From assembly GCF_005281835.1 (NCBI RefSeq), contig NZ_RZIS01000006.1, positions 1-64,000 of the forward strand: a DNA stretch of 64,000 nt. Direction: 5' to 3'. The notes beneath the pieces were generated by a model. The model was given only the letters and a program-made list of their open reading frames with translations, had not been told where the DNA came from and searched no databases. Below are positions 17,570 to 26,713 of this stretch, piece by piece (positions within the stretch are counted from its first letter, which is position 1; every line of letters begins with the position of its first letter). Both the position numbers and the translations under genes were made by a program. Source of the stretch: Vibrio profundi. Its GTDB lineage: Bacteria > Pseudomonadota > Gammaproteobacteria > Enterobacterales > Vibrionaceae.

Positions 17570-18592
17570 ATGTCCCAAAAAGTTTCCATCACCATTCCCT
17601 CGAGCCAAGGGAAGCAAACCTTTCACCTTGGCCGAAAGTCCGTCTCTGCTATCGTCTTGACCTTAGTTTCAGCTCCCCTACTACTAGGCGGTGCGATTTA
17701 CTTACATCTTGATAATAAGCAGCAAGCCGAACAAGCTATGTTGAAAACTCGAACCGAGTTTCAGCACACCTTAGCTCAGCTTAGTAGCAAAAATGGTGAG
17801 CTTGAGTCTCTGTACCAAGAGCAAGTCGACACCAACCACTCACTGTCTCAAGCCCTAGATGAAAAAGAAGGCAAAATTCAACTGCTAGGTAAGCGTGTCT
17901 ACGATGTCGAATCTGTCTTAGGACTGGCGAGTGAGGACTTAGTCACTAACGATACCTCGTTAGAAGAGCGTATAAATACAGCCGCGATCGATTCGGCAGT
18001 ACGAGCGACGATGTTTAGGTTAATCCCTAACGACAGTCCGATGACTTATCAGAGAATATCGTCCTCTTATGGTCGCCGTACGAACCCAATTACCGGTAAG
18101 CGCCATACCCATACCGGCATCGACTTAACTTGTAAACGTGGCGAGCAAATTCTCGCACCCGCGGATGGTGTTGTTGAAACCGTAAGGCCAAGTAAAAAAG
18201 GCTTCGGCAATTTCATGACTCTTCGCCATTCATTCGGCTTCATGAGCTCATACGCACACCTACAAAAATTTAAAGCTCGTAGCGGGCAGTTTGTTAGCAA
18301 AGGCGATGTAATTGCGACTTGTGGTAATTCAGGAAACTCTACCGGCCCTCACCTTCATTATGAAGTACGCTTTTTAGGACGCTCTTTGAATCCACAATAT
18401 TTGATGGACTGGACACCTGACAATTTTAATTACGTGTTCGAAAAAGAGAAAAAGGTGAAATGGGGACCGCTCGTTCAATTGATTGATAATGTCGTTCGTC
18501 TACAAATCAATTTGACCAACGTGCCGTATAGAGATTCGAGTATTGAAACCGTCTCTAGTGAAGATACCAGTCAGGAACTTGAGACTAACTAG
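17570..18592 (+). CDS. M23 family (LytM) peptidoglycan endopeptidase
   Basis: The 340-residue protein has a cytoplasmic N-terminus and one membrane helix (about 25-47), then a coiled coil (about 52-120). The LytM/M23 zinc peptidase domain (about 160-285) follows. The metal ligands are intact: HTHTGIDL (first His and Asp), and HLHYEV (last His pair), so it should be an active D,D-endopeptidase cutting peptide crosslinks. It is not one of the inactive EnvC/NlpD-type activators. It resembles MepM/Shy-type enzymes in general plan, but I cannot assign a specific ortholog. It follows the PilZ gene and ends at a bidirectional terminator facing tyrA. Confidence 0.9.
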   Translation: MSQKVSITIPSSQGKQTFHLGRKSVSAIVLTLVSAPLLLGGAIYLHLDNKQQAEQAMLKTRTEFQHTLAQLSSKNGELESLYQEQVDTNHSLSQALDEKEGKIQLLGKRVYDVESVLGLASEDLVTNDTSLEERINTAAIDSAVRATMFRLIPNDSPMTYQRISSSYGRRTNPITGKRHTHTGIDLTCKRGEQILAPADGVVETVRPSKKGFGNFMTLRHSFGFMSSYAHLQKFKARSGQFVSKGDVIATCGNSGNSTGPHLHYEVRFLGRSLNPQYLMDWTPDNFNYVFEKEKKVKWGPLVQLIDNVVRLQINLTNVPYRDSSIETVSSEDTSQELETN

Positions 18593-18623
18593 CAATCACG
18601 AATTAGAAACTTTTCTCGAAAGC

Positions 18624-18657
18624 ACAAAAAAGAGCAGCCTTAGCTGCTCTTTTTTTA
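18624..18657. terminator. Bidirectional terminator between M23 gene and tyrA
   Basis: Arms AAAGAGCAGC and GCTGCTCTTT around a short loop, with an A run before and T run after, serve both convergent genes. Confidence 0.88.
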
Positions 18658-18674
18658 ATTCTATGTTCGTTCAA

Positions 18675-19802
18675 TTACCCACGGTGGATTGCGTCATTTG
18701 CTTGTTTCAAAAGGTTCTGACTTTCATCTAAGAACTGCTGCGAGTAGTCACCAAACCAGTGACTCACTTCATTGAAACTTTCAACAAATGTCGCTTTATC
18801 TTTGCCATCGAGAATCTTCAGCGCTTCTCCAAAGCAAGCGTGGAATCGGCGAATCATTTCAATATTCTCGTCTGACGATAAAATGATATCGCCGTACAAG
18901 TTAGGATCTTGAGCAAACAGCCTACCCACCATCGCAATTTCTAATCGGTAAATAGGGGAGCTCAGCTTAAGCAATTGATCGATATTCGGGTTTTCTTTAC
19001 TTAGGTGCAAACCGTAAGCGAAAGAAGTGAAGTGGCGCAGGGCTTGAATCAACGTCATGCCTTGGTCATGGTCACTGGCATCCATTTGGCAAAGGCTTGC
19101 GCCCCAAATCCCAAACTGCTTCAACAACCATTGGTAACTTTCTTCACCACGGCCGTCACTGTAGACAATCACTTGTTTTGCAAGGCTTGGAACGTCTGGG
19201 CCAAACATAGGGTGAAGACCAACAACAGGACCTTGGTGAACGTCTAGCATAGCTTGTAATGGCTTAGACTTTATCGATGTTAAATCACATAAGATACAGT
19301 CTGATGGTAAGTTGCCTAGCTTTTCAATCACACTCTGCGTGAGATTAATTGGCACAGTCACGACAACCAAACCAGCATTATCTAAAATCTCATCGGCACG
19401 GTCCCAGTCTTGGCTACCCAACACTTTTACCTCGTAGCCAGACAGAGTAAACATACGCCCGAATAAACCACCAAGCTGGCCGTTACCACCAATAATGACC
19501 ACTGAACGTAATTCAGGGTTTAAACACTTAAAACCCGAATCTTTTTCGCTTGCATAAGATTCACGCATTGTTCGACGTAAAATATCTTCAATCAGCTGAG
19601 GTGGGATACCTTTCTTCTCAGCTTCTTGGCGACGAGAAGCAAGCATAGCCGCTTCGCGATCTGGTGCGTAAATAGGTAAACCATGTTCACTTTTTACTTC
19701 ACCGACTTTCTCTACTAACGCTAAGCGTTGAGAGAGTAAGTCCAACATTTGTTTATCGACTGCATCAATTTGGTCGCGTAATTCGTTCAGTTCAACGGCC
19801 AT
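18675..19802 (-). CDS. tyrA: T-protein: chorismate mutase / prephenate dehydrogenase
   Basis: This bifunctional enzyme converts chorismate to prephenate and oxidises it with NAD to 4-hydroxyphenylpyruvate for tyrosine. Of 375 residues, about 1-90 are the AroQ mutase ([19 protein letters not shown]). About 100-370 are the dehydrogenase, with the Rossmann motif [14 protein letters not shown] (about 101-114) and the HPMFGPD motif. Length matches E. coli TyrA (373). It lies 48 bases downstream of aroF on the same strand, the classic aroF-tyrA operon under TyrR. Confidence 0.97.
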   Translation of the reverse strand: MAVELNELRDQIDAVDKQMLDLLSQRLALVEKVGEVKSEHGLPIYAPDREAAMLASRRQEAEKKGIPPQLIEDILRRTMRESYASEKDSGFKCLNPELRSVVIIGGNGQLGGLFGRMFTLSGYEVKVLGSQDWDRADEILDNAGLVVVTVPINLTQSVIEKLGNLPSDCILCDLTSIKSKPLQAMLDVHQGPVVGLHPMFGPDVPSLAKQVIVYSDGRGEESYQWLLKQFGIWGASLCQMDASDHDQGMTLIQALRHFTSFAYGLHLSKENPNIDQLLKLSSPIYRLEIAMVGRLFAQDPNLYGDIILSSDENIEMIRRFHACFGEALKILDGKDKATFVESFNEVSHWFGDYSQQFLDESQNLLKQANDAIHRG

Positions 19803-19850
19803 TTTTCTTCCTTACCAATCTTTAAGCTCTGACTATTATTTAAGCCAGTA

Positions 19851-20924
19851 CTAGCCCTTTAGGCGATTTTCTAAAAACGGGACTAGTTCCGTGTGTGCAT
19901 GCTTCAATAGTGCCTCAGTTGAGTCCCAATTGATACACGCGTCGGTAATTGAAACGCCGTATTTCATTTCATTCAATGGAATATCTGAAGATTGGTTACC
20001 TTCGTTCAAATGACTCTCAATCATTAAGCCAATAATTGACTTATTCCCTTCACGAATTTGATGAATCACATCTTCAGCAACCAATGGCTGACGACGGAAA
20101 TCTTTACGAGAGTTAGCGTGGCTACAGTCCACCATTAGTGACGCATCTAAGCCTGTTTTTCCTAGCTCTTGCTCACATTCATGTACTGAAACTGAATCGT
20201 AGTTTGTTTGTTTACCACCACGTAAGATTACATGACCATTTGGGTTACCTTGCGTTGTCAGTAGTGCTACCTGACCTTCACGGCTGATACCCATAAAACG
20301 GTGGCTTGAAGAAGCTGCTTGCATCGCGTTAATCGCCGTGCCTAAGTTGCCATCCGTACCATTTTTAAAACCAATCGGCATTGAAAGGCCACTTGCCATT
20401 TCACGGTGCGTTTGTGATTCAGTAGTACGAGCACCAATTGCTGCCCAGCTAAACGTATCGGCTAAGTATTGAGGGCTAATTGGATCAAGAGCTTCAGTAG
20501 CCAGTGGAATTTCCATTTCAGCAAGTTCTACTAACAATTCACGTCCCACATGCAGGCCATGCTCAATATCGAATGAGCCGTCTAGATGTGGGTCATTGAT
20601 TAAACCTTTCCAACCTACTGTTGTACGAGGTTTTTCGAAATAAACACGCATGACAATATACAGTTGGTCGCTAAGTTGCTCAGAAAGTGCCTTTAGACGC
20701 TTCGCGTACTCTTTAGCCGCTTCCACATCATGGATAGAACAAGGGCCACATACAACTAATAGGCGGTGATCCTTCTTATGAATAATGTTGGCAATAGTCT
20801 GACGAGACTCTTGAATAAAGCGACGAGCGTTATCGCTCAATGGTAATTTCGCTTTTAGCTCCTCAGGAGTAATCAGTACCTGTTCGTCGATAATATTGAC
20901 ATTGCTTAATTCACTTTTCTGCAT
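19851..20924 (-). CDS. aroF: 3-deoxy-7-phosphoheptulonate synthase, Tyr-sensitive type (AroF)
   Basis: This is the first enzyme of the shikimate pathway, joining phosphoenolpyruvate and erythrose-4-phosphate. The 357 residues carry the class I DAHP synthase motifs VCGPCSIHD (about 59-67), RVYFEKPRTT (about 93-102), and VDCSHANS (about 264-271). The N-terminus (NVNIIDEQVLITPEELKA) resembles E. coli AroF more than AroG or AroH. Pairing with tyrA and TyrR boxes upstream support the tyrosine-regulated isozyme. Feedback specificity itself is inferred. Confidence 0.94.
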   Translation of the reverse strand: MQKSELSNVNIIDEQVLITPEELKAKLPLSDNARRFIQESRQTIANIIHKKDHRLLVVCGPCSIHDVEAAKEYAKRLKALSEQLSDQLYIVMRVYFEKPRTTVGWKGLINDPHLDGSFDIEHGLHVGRELLVELAEMEIPLATEALDPISPQYLADTFSWAAIGARTTESQTHREMASGLSMPIGFKNGTDGNLGTAINAMQAASSSHRFMGISREGQVALLTTQGNPNGHVILRGGKQTNYDSVSVHECEQELGKTGLDASLMVDCSHANSRKDFRRQPLVAEDVIHQIREGNKSIIGLMIESHLNEGNQSSDIPLNEMKYGVSITDACINWDSTEALLKHAHTELVPFLENRLKG

Positions 20925-20989
20925 AACTCAACCTGTATATTTATTTTTACACCCAATACTTCCATCTGGGCCAATCAATCTTTGAAACT

Positions 20990-21112
20990 AAAATAACAGC
21001 AATAAAAAGGATTGCAAGTGTAAACAAAGAAAAACATTTACTGTAAACAAAGATTTACATCAACGAAAATTAGAAAGCTGACACAGAAAAGCGATGTAAA
21101 CATTCATATTCC
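20990..21112 (-). promoter_or_regulatory. aroF-tyrA promoter with TyrR boxes
   Basis: A perfect TyrR box (TGTAAA, six bases, TTTACA) lies at 21042-21059. A weaker box with a good left half is at 21019-21036, 23 bp closer to the gene. A distal half box is at 21095-21112. A promoter with TTGCAA (21012-21017), a 16-base spacer and TATTTT (minus-strand reading of 20990-20995) abuts the near box. The layout suggests tyrosine-dependent repression by TyrR binding cooperatively to the strong and weak boxes, as known for E. coli aroF. Confidence 0.85.
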
Positions 21113-21117
21113 ACAAT

Positions 21118-21150
21118 AAAAAAGAGCCAAATCAATGATTATGGCTCTTT
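21118..21150 (-). terminator. nagZ terminator
   Basis: On the minus strand, arms AAAGAGCCA and TGGCTCTTT are followed by six T's, 34 bases after the nagZ stop. Confidence 0.85.
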
Positions 21151-21183
21151 AAAATAAATTATCGATGAAAAAACACGCGACGT

Positions 21184-22170
21184 TTAACTATCCAATAAAC
21201 GCTTCATTGCTTCTGATGATTGTTTCCACTTCTCTGTGGTGTGCAGTTCAGAAAGAGAGAAAGATTGCTGCTTAATCAAAGTATCTGCGATTGGAACTTC
21301 CATGATTGGCAGATTATCCAACACTTCTACTTGTGCAGCTCGTTGGTTACATACCAATACCATGTCACAACCAGCTGCTAACGCAGTATGCGAACGCTCC
21401 GCTGGTCCGCCCATAATTGCTGCACCTTCCATAGTTAAATCATCTGAGAATATTAATCCCTTGAAACCAAGTTGTTTACGTAAAACATCTTGCAGCCAAT
21501 ACTGAGAGCCGCTTGCAGGGTGCTTATCATAATGTGAATACACCACGTGCGCTGGCATCATCGCATCTAAAACCCCAGATTCAATTTGTGCTTTAAATAC
21601 CGCCATGTCGGTTTCAAAAATATCATCACGGTCATCAAATGGTGTTTCTAAGTGCGAATCTGCAATCACCCCGCCATGCCCTGGAAAGTGCTTACCTGTG
21701 GTCGCCATACCAACAGATTTCATGCCTTTCATATACGCAGAACTATGACGAATAATGGTAGAAACATCTTCTCCAAAGGAACGGCTACCTATCGCTTTAC
21801 ACTCGTGTCCTTTATCCAGCACAGGCGCAAAGCTCAAATCGATATCATGGGCAACAAGCTCAGCCGCCATCAGCCAGCCCGCTTGTTCCGCCAGTTGTTC
21901 GCCGTTATTGTGTTTGGCGAACTCCTGAGCTGCCGGGATGATAGAGAAACCTTCTCTAAAACGTTGAACTCGCCCACCTTCTTGATCCACACCGATCAAT
22001 ATAGGTCGCTTGGCTGCTTTTCTAATCGCTGTATTCAACGCCAGCAACTGCTTACTATCGTGATAATTACGAGCAAAAAGGATCACACCACCAACGGTAG
22101 GATGCTCAATAATTTCTTTATCTTCAGCGCTAAGTTCACACCCTTCTACATCAAGCCACAACGGTCCCAT
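21184..22170 (-). CDS. nagZ: beta-N-acetylglucosaminidase NagZ
   Basis: NagZ is a cytoplasmic family-3 glycoside hydrolase that removes GlcNAc from GlcNAc-anhydroMurNAc peptides during wall recycling. Visible motifs are [12 protein letters not shown] (about 59-70), the catalytic-loop sequence [18 protein letters not shown] (about 159-176) and [10 protein letters not shown] (about 241-250) with the nucleophile Asp. The 328 residues are close to E. coli NagZ (341). No signal peptide, as expected. It is divergent from anmK-murQ, which act on later steps of the same pathway. Confidence 0.96.
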   Translation of the reverse strand: MGPLWLDVEGCELSAEDKEIIEHPTVGGVILFARNYHDSKQLLALNTAIRKAAKRPILIGVDQEGGRVQRFREGFSIIPAAQEFAKHNNGEQLAEQAGWLMAAELVAHDIDLSFAPVLDKGHECKAIGSRSFGEDVSTIIRHSSAYMKGMKSVGMATTGKHFPGHGGVIADSHLETPFDDRDDIFETDMAVFKAQIESGVLDAMMPAHVVYSHYDKHPASGSQYWLQDVLRKQLGFKGLIFSDDLTMEGAAIMGGPAERSHTALAAGCDMVLVCNQRAAQVEVLDNLPIMEVPIADTLIKQQSFSLSELHTTEKWKQSSEAMKRLLDS

Positions 22171-22270
22171 ATTTATCCTTAACTCAAACCAAATTTCATA
22201 AGCTTACCGAGATTATTCCGTTTGAATTTGCATTACAATGTTTTTGACCCCATGGCAGAAGAGTTTAGAA

Positions 22271-23386
22271 ATGGATCATAAAGAGCTTTATATCGGAGTG
22301 ATGTCCGGTACCAGTATGGACGGCGTAGATACAGCGCTTGTCTCCATTGAAGACAATAACCTTCGCTTATTGGCTCATGACGAATTCCCTATGCCTGAAG
22401 CACTCAAACAAGCAGTACTTGATGTATGTATTGGCCAGCAAACCGACCTCAAGCAACTCGGTGAGTTAGACCATCAACTAGGTCACCTATTTGCTGATTC
22501 GATACTGCAGCTCCTACAAAAATCGCAAACTGACGCTTCAGACATCACCGCTATCGGTTGTCATGGGCAAACCGCCTTCCACCAGCCTGTGGGGGCTTAT
22601 CCTTTCACCATGCAACTTGGTGATGCCAACATCATCGCCTCAAGAACTGGCATCACTACTGTGGCAGATTTCAGGCGCAAAGACATGGCGTTAGGAGGGC
22701 AAGGTGCACCGTTAGTGCCAGCGTTCCACAACACGATTTTTACCGCAGAGAACTCTAGCGTAGTTGTGCTAAATGTTGGTGGGATATCCAATATTTCAGT
22801 GCTCAGACCCAATCGAAAAGTACTGGGCTACGACACTGGCCCAGGCAACATGTTAATGGATGCATGGGTGCACAAGCACACCGGAGAAAAGTATGACTGC
22901 GATGGCCGTTTCGCGCAGCAAGGCGACGTTAATCAATCATTACTAACAGCCCTACGCAACGATACTTACTTCGATAAACTGCCTCCAAAAAGCACAGGAA
23001 GAGAGTTATTTAACCTACCTTGGCTTGAGCAAATCCTCTCGCACTACCCATCCCTTTCCGCTTACGATGTGCAACGTACATTGTGTGAGTTTACTGCACT
23101 CACTATTGCTCATGAGTTAGAGCAGTATCGCGAGGGAGAAACGCCGGAACTACTCGTTTGCGGTGGCGGTGCCCAAAACCCATTATTAATGTCTCGCCTA
23201 GCCTCACTACTGCCTAAGTGGCAAGTATGCTCGACATCAGATAAAGGCGTAGACAGCGATAACATGGAAGCCATGGCATTTGCGTGGTTAGCCCAAAGAA
23301 GAATACATAGCTTGCCTAGCAATTTACCGGAAGTGACAGGCGCCTCTAAGCCAGCTTCCCTTGGTGTTGTGTATTATGCCGATTAA
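22271..23386 (+). CDS. anmK: Anhydro-N-acetylmuramic acid kinase AnmK
   Basis: AnmK phosphorylates and opens 1,6-anhydroMurNAc to MurNAc-6-phosphate. The family signature GVMSGTSMDGVDTALV lies at about 9-24; later GHDGQ-type GCHGQTAFH and DTGPGNMLMDAWV are typical. I chose the ATG at 22271 (371 residues) because the family starts a few residues before GVMSGTS and AGAAGAG precedes it; a frame-internal ATG at 22238 would add 11 atypical residues. murQ follows after 51 bases and uses the product, so the pair is a recycling operon. Confidence 0.95.
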   Translation: MDHKELYIGVMSGTSMDGVDTALVSIEDNNLRLLAHDEFPMPEALKQAVLDVCIGQQTDLKQLGELDHQLGHLFADSILQLLQKSQTDASDITAIGCHGQTAFHQPVGAYPFTMQLGDANIIASRTGITTVADFRRKDMALGGQGAPLVPAFHNTIFTAENSSVVVLNVGGISNISVLRPNRKVLGYDTGPGNMLMDAWVHKHTGEKYDCDGRFAQQGDVNQSLLTALRNDTYFDKLPPKSTGRELFNLPWLEQILSHYPSLSAYDVQRTLCEFTALTIAHELEQYREGETPELLVCGGGAQNPLLMSRLASLLPKWQVCSTSDKGVDSDNMEAMAFAWLAQRRIHSLPSNLPEVTGASKPASLGVVYYAD

Positions 23387-24364
<978 letters not shown>

Positions 24365-24377
24365 CTTTGTCCCAAAT

Positions 24378-24412
24378 AAAATGAGCTTCTGACTCAGAAG
24401 CTCATTTTAATT
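24378..24412. terminator. Bidirectional terminator after murQ
   Basis: Arms AAAATGAGCTTCTG and CAGAAGCTCATTTT with a 3-base loop lie between the convergent murQ and DUF2799 genes. Confidence 0.88.
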
Positions 24413-24419
24413 TTAATCT

Positions 24420-24764
24420 TTAGTTACTGTGCTCATCCCAGCCTCGTTGCCATTCCATACGAAACTTTTGAGCATCCGCAAAACCAGAGCATACTCCTTC
24501 GTAATATTGACCCGACAAGCCAATCTGATAAGCGTGGTCTGGGTTACAGTATTCTTCAACGCCCTGCTGATAACCAGTATCGTAACTCGCCTGATCCACA
24601 GTGCCGAGCTCCATCATTTCGTTATAAGAACGCTGAGTGTGGCCTTTAATACCATCACGGTAGCCAATTTCTAGCCAATCTCCTTGCTGAGCAAGATCTT
24701 GGACGCTAGCACTACAGCCAGAAAGCGCCGCCAATACCAGAAAAGCCGATGTTATTCTTTTCAT
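24420..24764 (-). CDS. DUF2799 lipoprotein of unknown function
   Basis: A 114-residue lipoprotein with lipobox LSGC (Cys17) after a short hydrophobic signal. The mature part is rich in Gly, Tyr and acidic residues with a repeated GYxxG pattern (IGYRDGIKGH, TGYQQGVEEYC, IGLSGQYYEG), which matches the DUF2799 family as I know it. Two further cysteines (in EEYCNP and GVCSGF) could form a disulfide. No function is known to me. It is divergent from the CstA-family transporter gene. Confidence 0.85.
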   Translation of the reverse strand: MKRITSAFLVLAALSGCSASVQDLAQQGDWLEIGYRDGIKGHTQRSYNEMMELGTVDQASYDTGYQQGVEEYCNPDHAYQIGLSGQYYEGVCSGFADAQKFRMEWQRGWDEHSN

Positions 24765-24817
24765 TTCAGTCCCTTAATTTATTAACTTGGATAGGTTGCC
24801 ATTAAAACCATGAAATA

Positions 24818-24927
24818 ACCACTAACCTTTCATCGCTCACCACTAACGCTCAACCAGATACCGCTAGCGATTGCTCAAAACCGCTTAAGCGAGAGCAGAA
24901 CCACTTAACTCGCTATTCGACCACTCA
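24818..24927 (+). promoter_or_regulatory. Array of six ACC(A/G)CT repeats, candidate BtsR operators
   Basis: ACC(A/G)CT-type octamers start at 24818, 24839, 24860, 24880, 24900 and 24920, all in the same orientation, with 12-13 bases between them (steps of 20-21 bp, two helix turns). The last three (ACCGCTTA, ACCACTTA, ACCACTCA) fit the E. coli BtsR/YehT motif ACC(G/A)CT(C/T)A exactly, as I recall it; the first three match its first six bases. The array ends about 80 bp before the transporter start. A weak promoter (TAGTAT at 24963-24968 without a good -35) fits an activator-dependent promoter. Confidence 0.75.
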
Positions 24928-25007
24928 CCTGACAAGTGAATGAAGCTTCTCTAACTCTATTCTAGTATGCATCCTGACTTACTCATTTAATTCAGGGATA
25001 ACAGGTT

Positions 25008-26504
25008 ATGATGTGGTTTCTAACTTGCGTAGCAGCTCTTATTGGTGGCTACTTTCTTTACGGCGCGTTTATCGAAAAAGTATTCGGTATCAACGAAAAG
25101 CGCCAAACTCCAGCTATCACTAAGCAAGACGGCGTGGACTACGTTCCAATGTCGACACCAAAAGTATACTTGGTTCAGTTGCTAAACATCGCAGGTGTAG
25201 GCCCAATCTTTGGCCCAATCATGGGTGCCCTATACGGCCCGGCAGCAATGCTTTGGATTGTCCTAGGTTGTATCTTCGCGGGTGCGGTGCACGATTACTT
25301 CTCTGGAATGCTATCTGTTCGTAATGGCGGAGCATCAGTTCCTACGATTACGGGACGTTACCTAGGCAATGGCGCAAAACATTTTATGAACATCTTTGCC
25401 ATTGTTCTGTTGCTTCTTGTTGGTGTGGTATTCGTATCAGCGCCTGCGGGCATGATCACTAACCTAGTGAACGATCAAACAGACTTCTCAATGTCTATGA
25501 CCACTATGGTTGTGATCATCTTTGCTTACTACATCATCGCAACGGTTGTCCCTGTCGATAAAATCATTGGTCGCTTCTACCCGCTGTTCGGTGCCCTGCT
25601 TATCTTCATGTCGGTTGGCCTTATCACTGCGATTGGCTTCTCAGACGAGCACCAAATCATGGGCGGCTTTGAGATGAGCGACATGTTCACCAACATGAAC
25701 CCAAATGACTTACCACTATGGCCTGCTCTATTCATCACTATCGCTTGTGGTGCAATCTCTGGCTTCCACGCTACTCAGTCTCCGCTGATGGCGCGTTGTA
25801 TGGAAAATGAGAAGAACGGTCGCTTCGTATTTTACGGCGCAATGATTGGTGAAGGCATCATCGCTCTTATCTGGTGTGCACTTGCGCTATCGTTCTTTGG
25901 TTCTGTTGAATCTCTAGCGGATGCAGTAGCAAACGGTGGCCCAGGTAACGTGGTATACAGTGCTTCATTTGGCCTACTGGGTGTATTTGGCGGTATCCTT
26001 GCTTTCCTAGGTGTGGTTATCCTGCCAATCACTTCTGGTGACACTGCGTTCCGTTCAAGCCGTCTTATCCTTGCTGAATACTTCAACATGGAACAGAAGA
26101 CACTGCGTAACCGCCTACTGATGGCTCTACCGCTATTCGTTATCGGTGGCATCTTAACTCAAGTGGATTTCGGAATTATCTGGCGCTACTTCGGTTTCGC
26201 TAACCAATCAACAGCAGTAATGATGCTGTGGACCGCTTCGGCTTACCTACTTCGTCACAACAAGCTGCACTGGGTAACAACAGTTCCAGCTATCTTTATG
26301 ACGTCTGTATGTATCACCTTTATCCTGAATAACAGTCAGCTTGGTTTCGGCCTACCAATGCAGCTATCGACCATTATTGGTGTAGTAAGCTCACTGGCTA
26401 TCGCAGCCTACGTTATCAAGATTTCTAAAGGCAAAGGCGACATCGATTTAGTTGACGGCGAATCAAAAGAAAAAGACACCAAAGCCGTGACAGAAACCGC
26501 TTAA
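25008..26504 (+). CDS. CstA-family transporter, probable pyruvate/H+ symporter (BtsT/BtsU-like)
   Basis: A 498-residue polytopic membrane protein of the CstA family, shorter than E. coli CstA and BtsT (about 700). Family hallmarks are IAGVGPIFGPIMGALYGP (about 61-78), GAVHDYFSGMLSVRNGG (about 95-111) and ISGFHATQSPLMARC (about 250-264). In E. coli the BtsSR system switches on the CstA-family pyruvate transporter btsT. Here a BtsSR-like pair lies directly downstream and six BtsR-type motifs lie upstream, so pyruvate uptake is the best guess. A second ATG immediately follows the first and has better spacing from an AGG. The substrate is inferred. Confidence 0.9.
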   Translation: MMWFLTCVAALIGGYFLYGAFIEKVFGINEKRQTPAITKQDGVDYVPMSTPKVYLVQLLNIAGVGPIFGPIMGALYGPAAMLWIVLGCIFAGAVHDYFSGMLSVRNGGASVPTITGRYLGNGAKHFMNIFAIVLLLLVGVVFVSAPAGMITNLVNDQTDFSMSMTTMVVIIFAYYIIATVVPVDKIIGRFYPLFGALLIFMSVGLITAIGFSDEHQIMGGFEMSDMFTNMNPNDLPLWPALFITIACGAISGFHATQSPLMARCMENEKNGRFVFYGAMIGEGIIALIWCALALSFFGSVESLADAVANGGPGNVVYSASFGLLGVFGGILAFLGVVILPITSGDTAFRSSRLILAEYFNMEQKTLRNRLLMALPLFVIGGILTQVDFGIIWRYFGFANQSTAVMMLWTASAYLLRHNKLHWVTTVPAIFMTSVCITFILNNSQLGFGLPMQLSTIIGVVSSLAIAAYVIKISKGKGDIDLVDGESKEKDTKAVTETA

Positions 26505-26580
26505 CTCTTTAACGAGAAAAGCACGCAAACACAACTTCGCTTGCTCCGTTACCGTTCATAACGAGTAATGGAAATACACT

Positions 26581-26604
26581 AAAGCCCATCCTTTGATGGG
26601 CTTT
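26581..26604 (+). terminator. Probable terminator after the CstA-family gene
   Basis: Arms AAAGCCCATC and GATGGGCTTT with a 4-base loop; only a few T's follow. The regulator genes downstream therefore probably have a separate promoter. Confidence 0.65.
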
Positions 26605-26713
26605 ACTATTTGGGCTGGCTAAAGGTTTAGACAAAACGCCATTAAAAACGAGCAAAACTGTCACTCACTCTCAATGCGCTTTACACTAAGTAGACGTCTT
26701 TATAGGTGGATCT

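Noticed and set aside
21652..22182. 176-codon frame opposite nagZ
   Set aside because: A reverse-strand shadow of nagZ, whose motifs are clear; no independent evidence.
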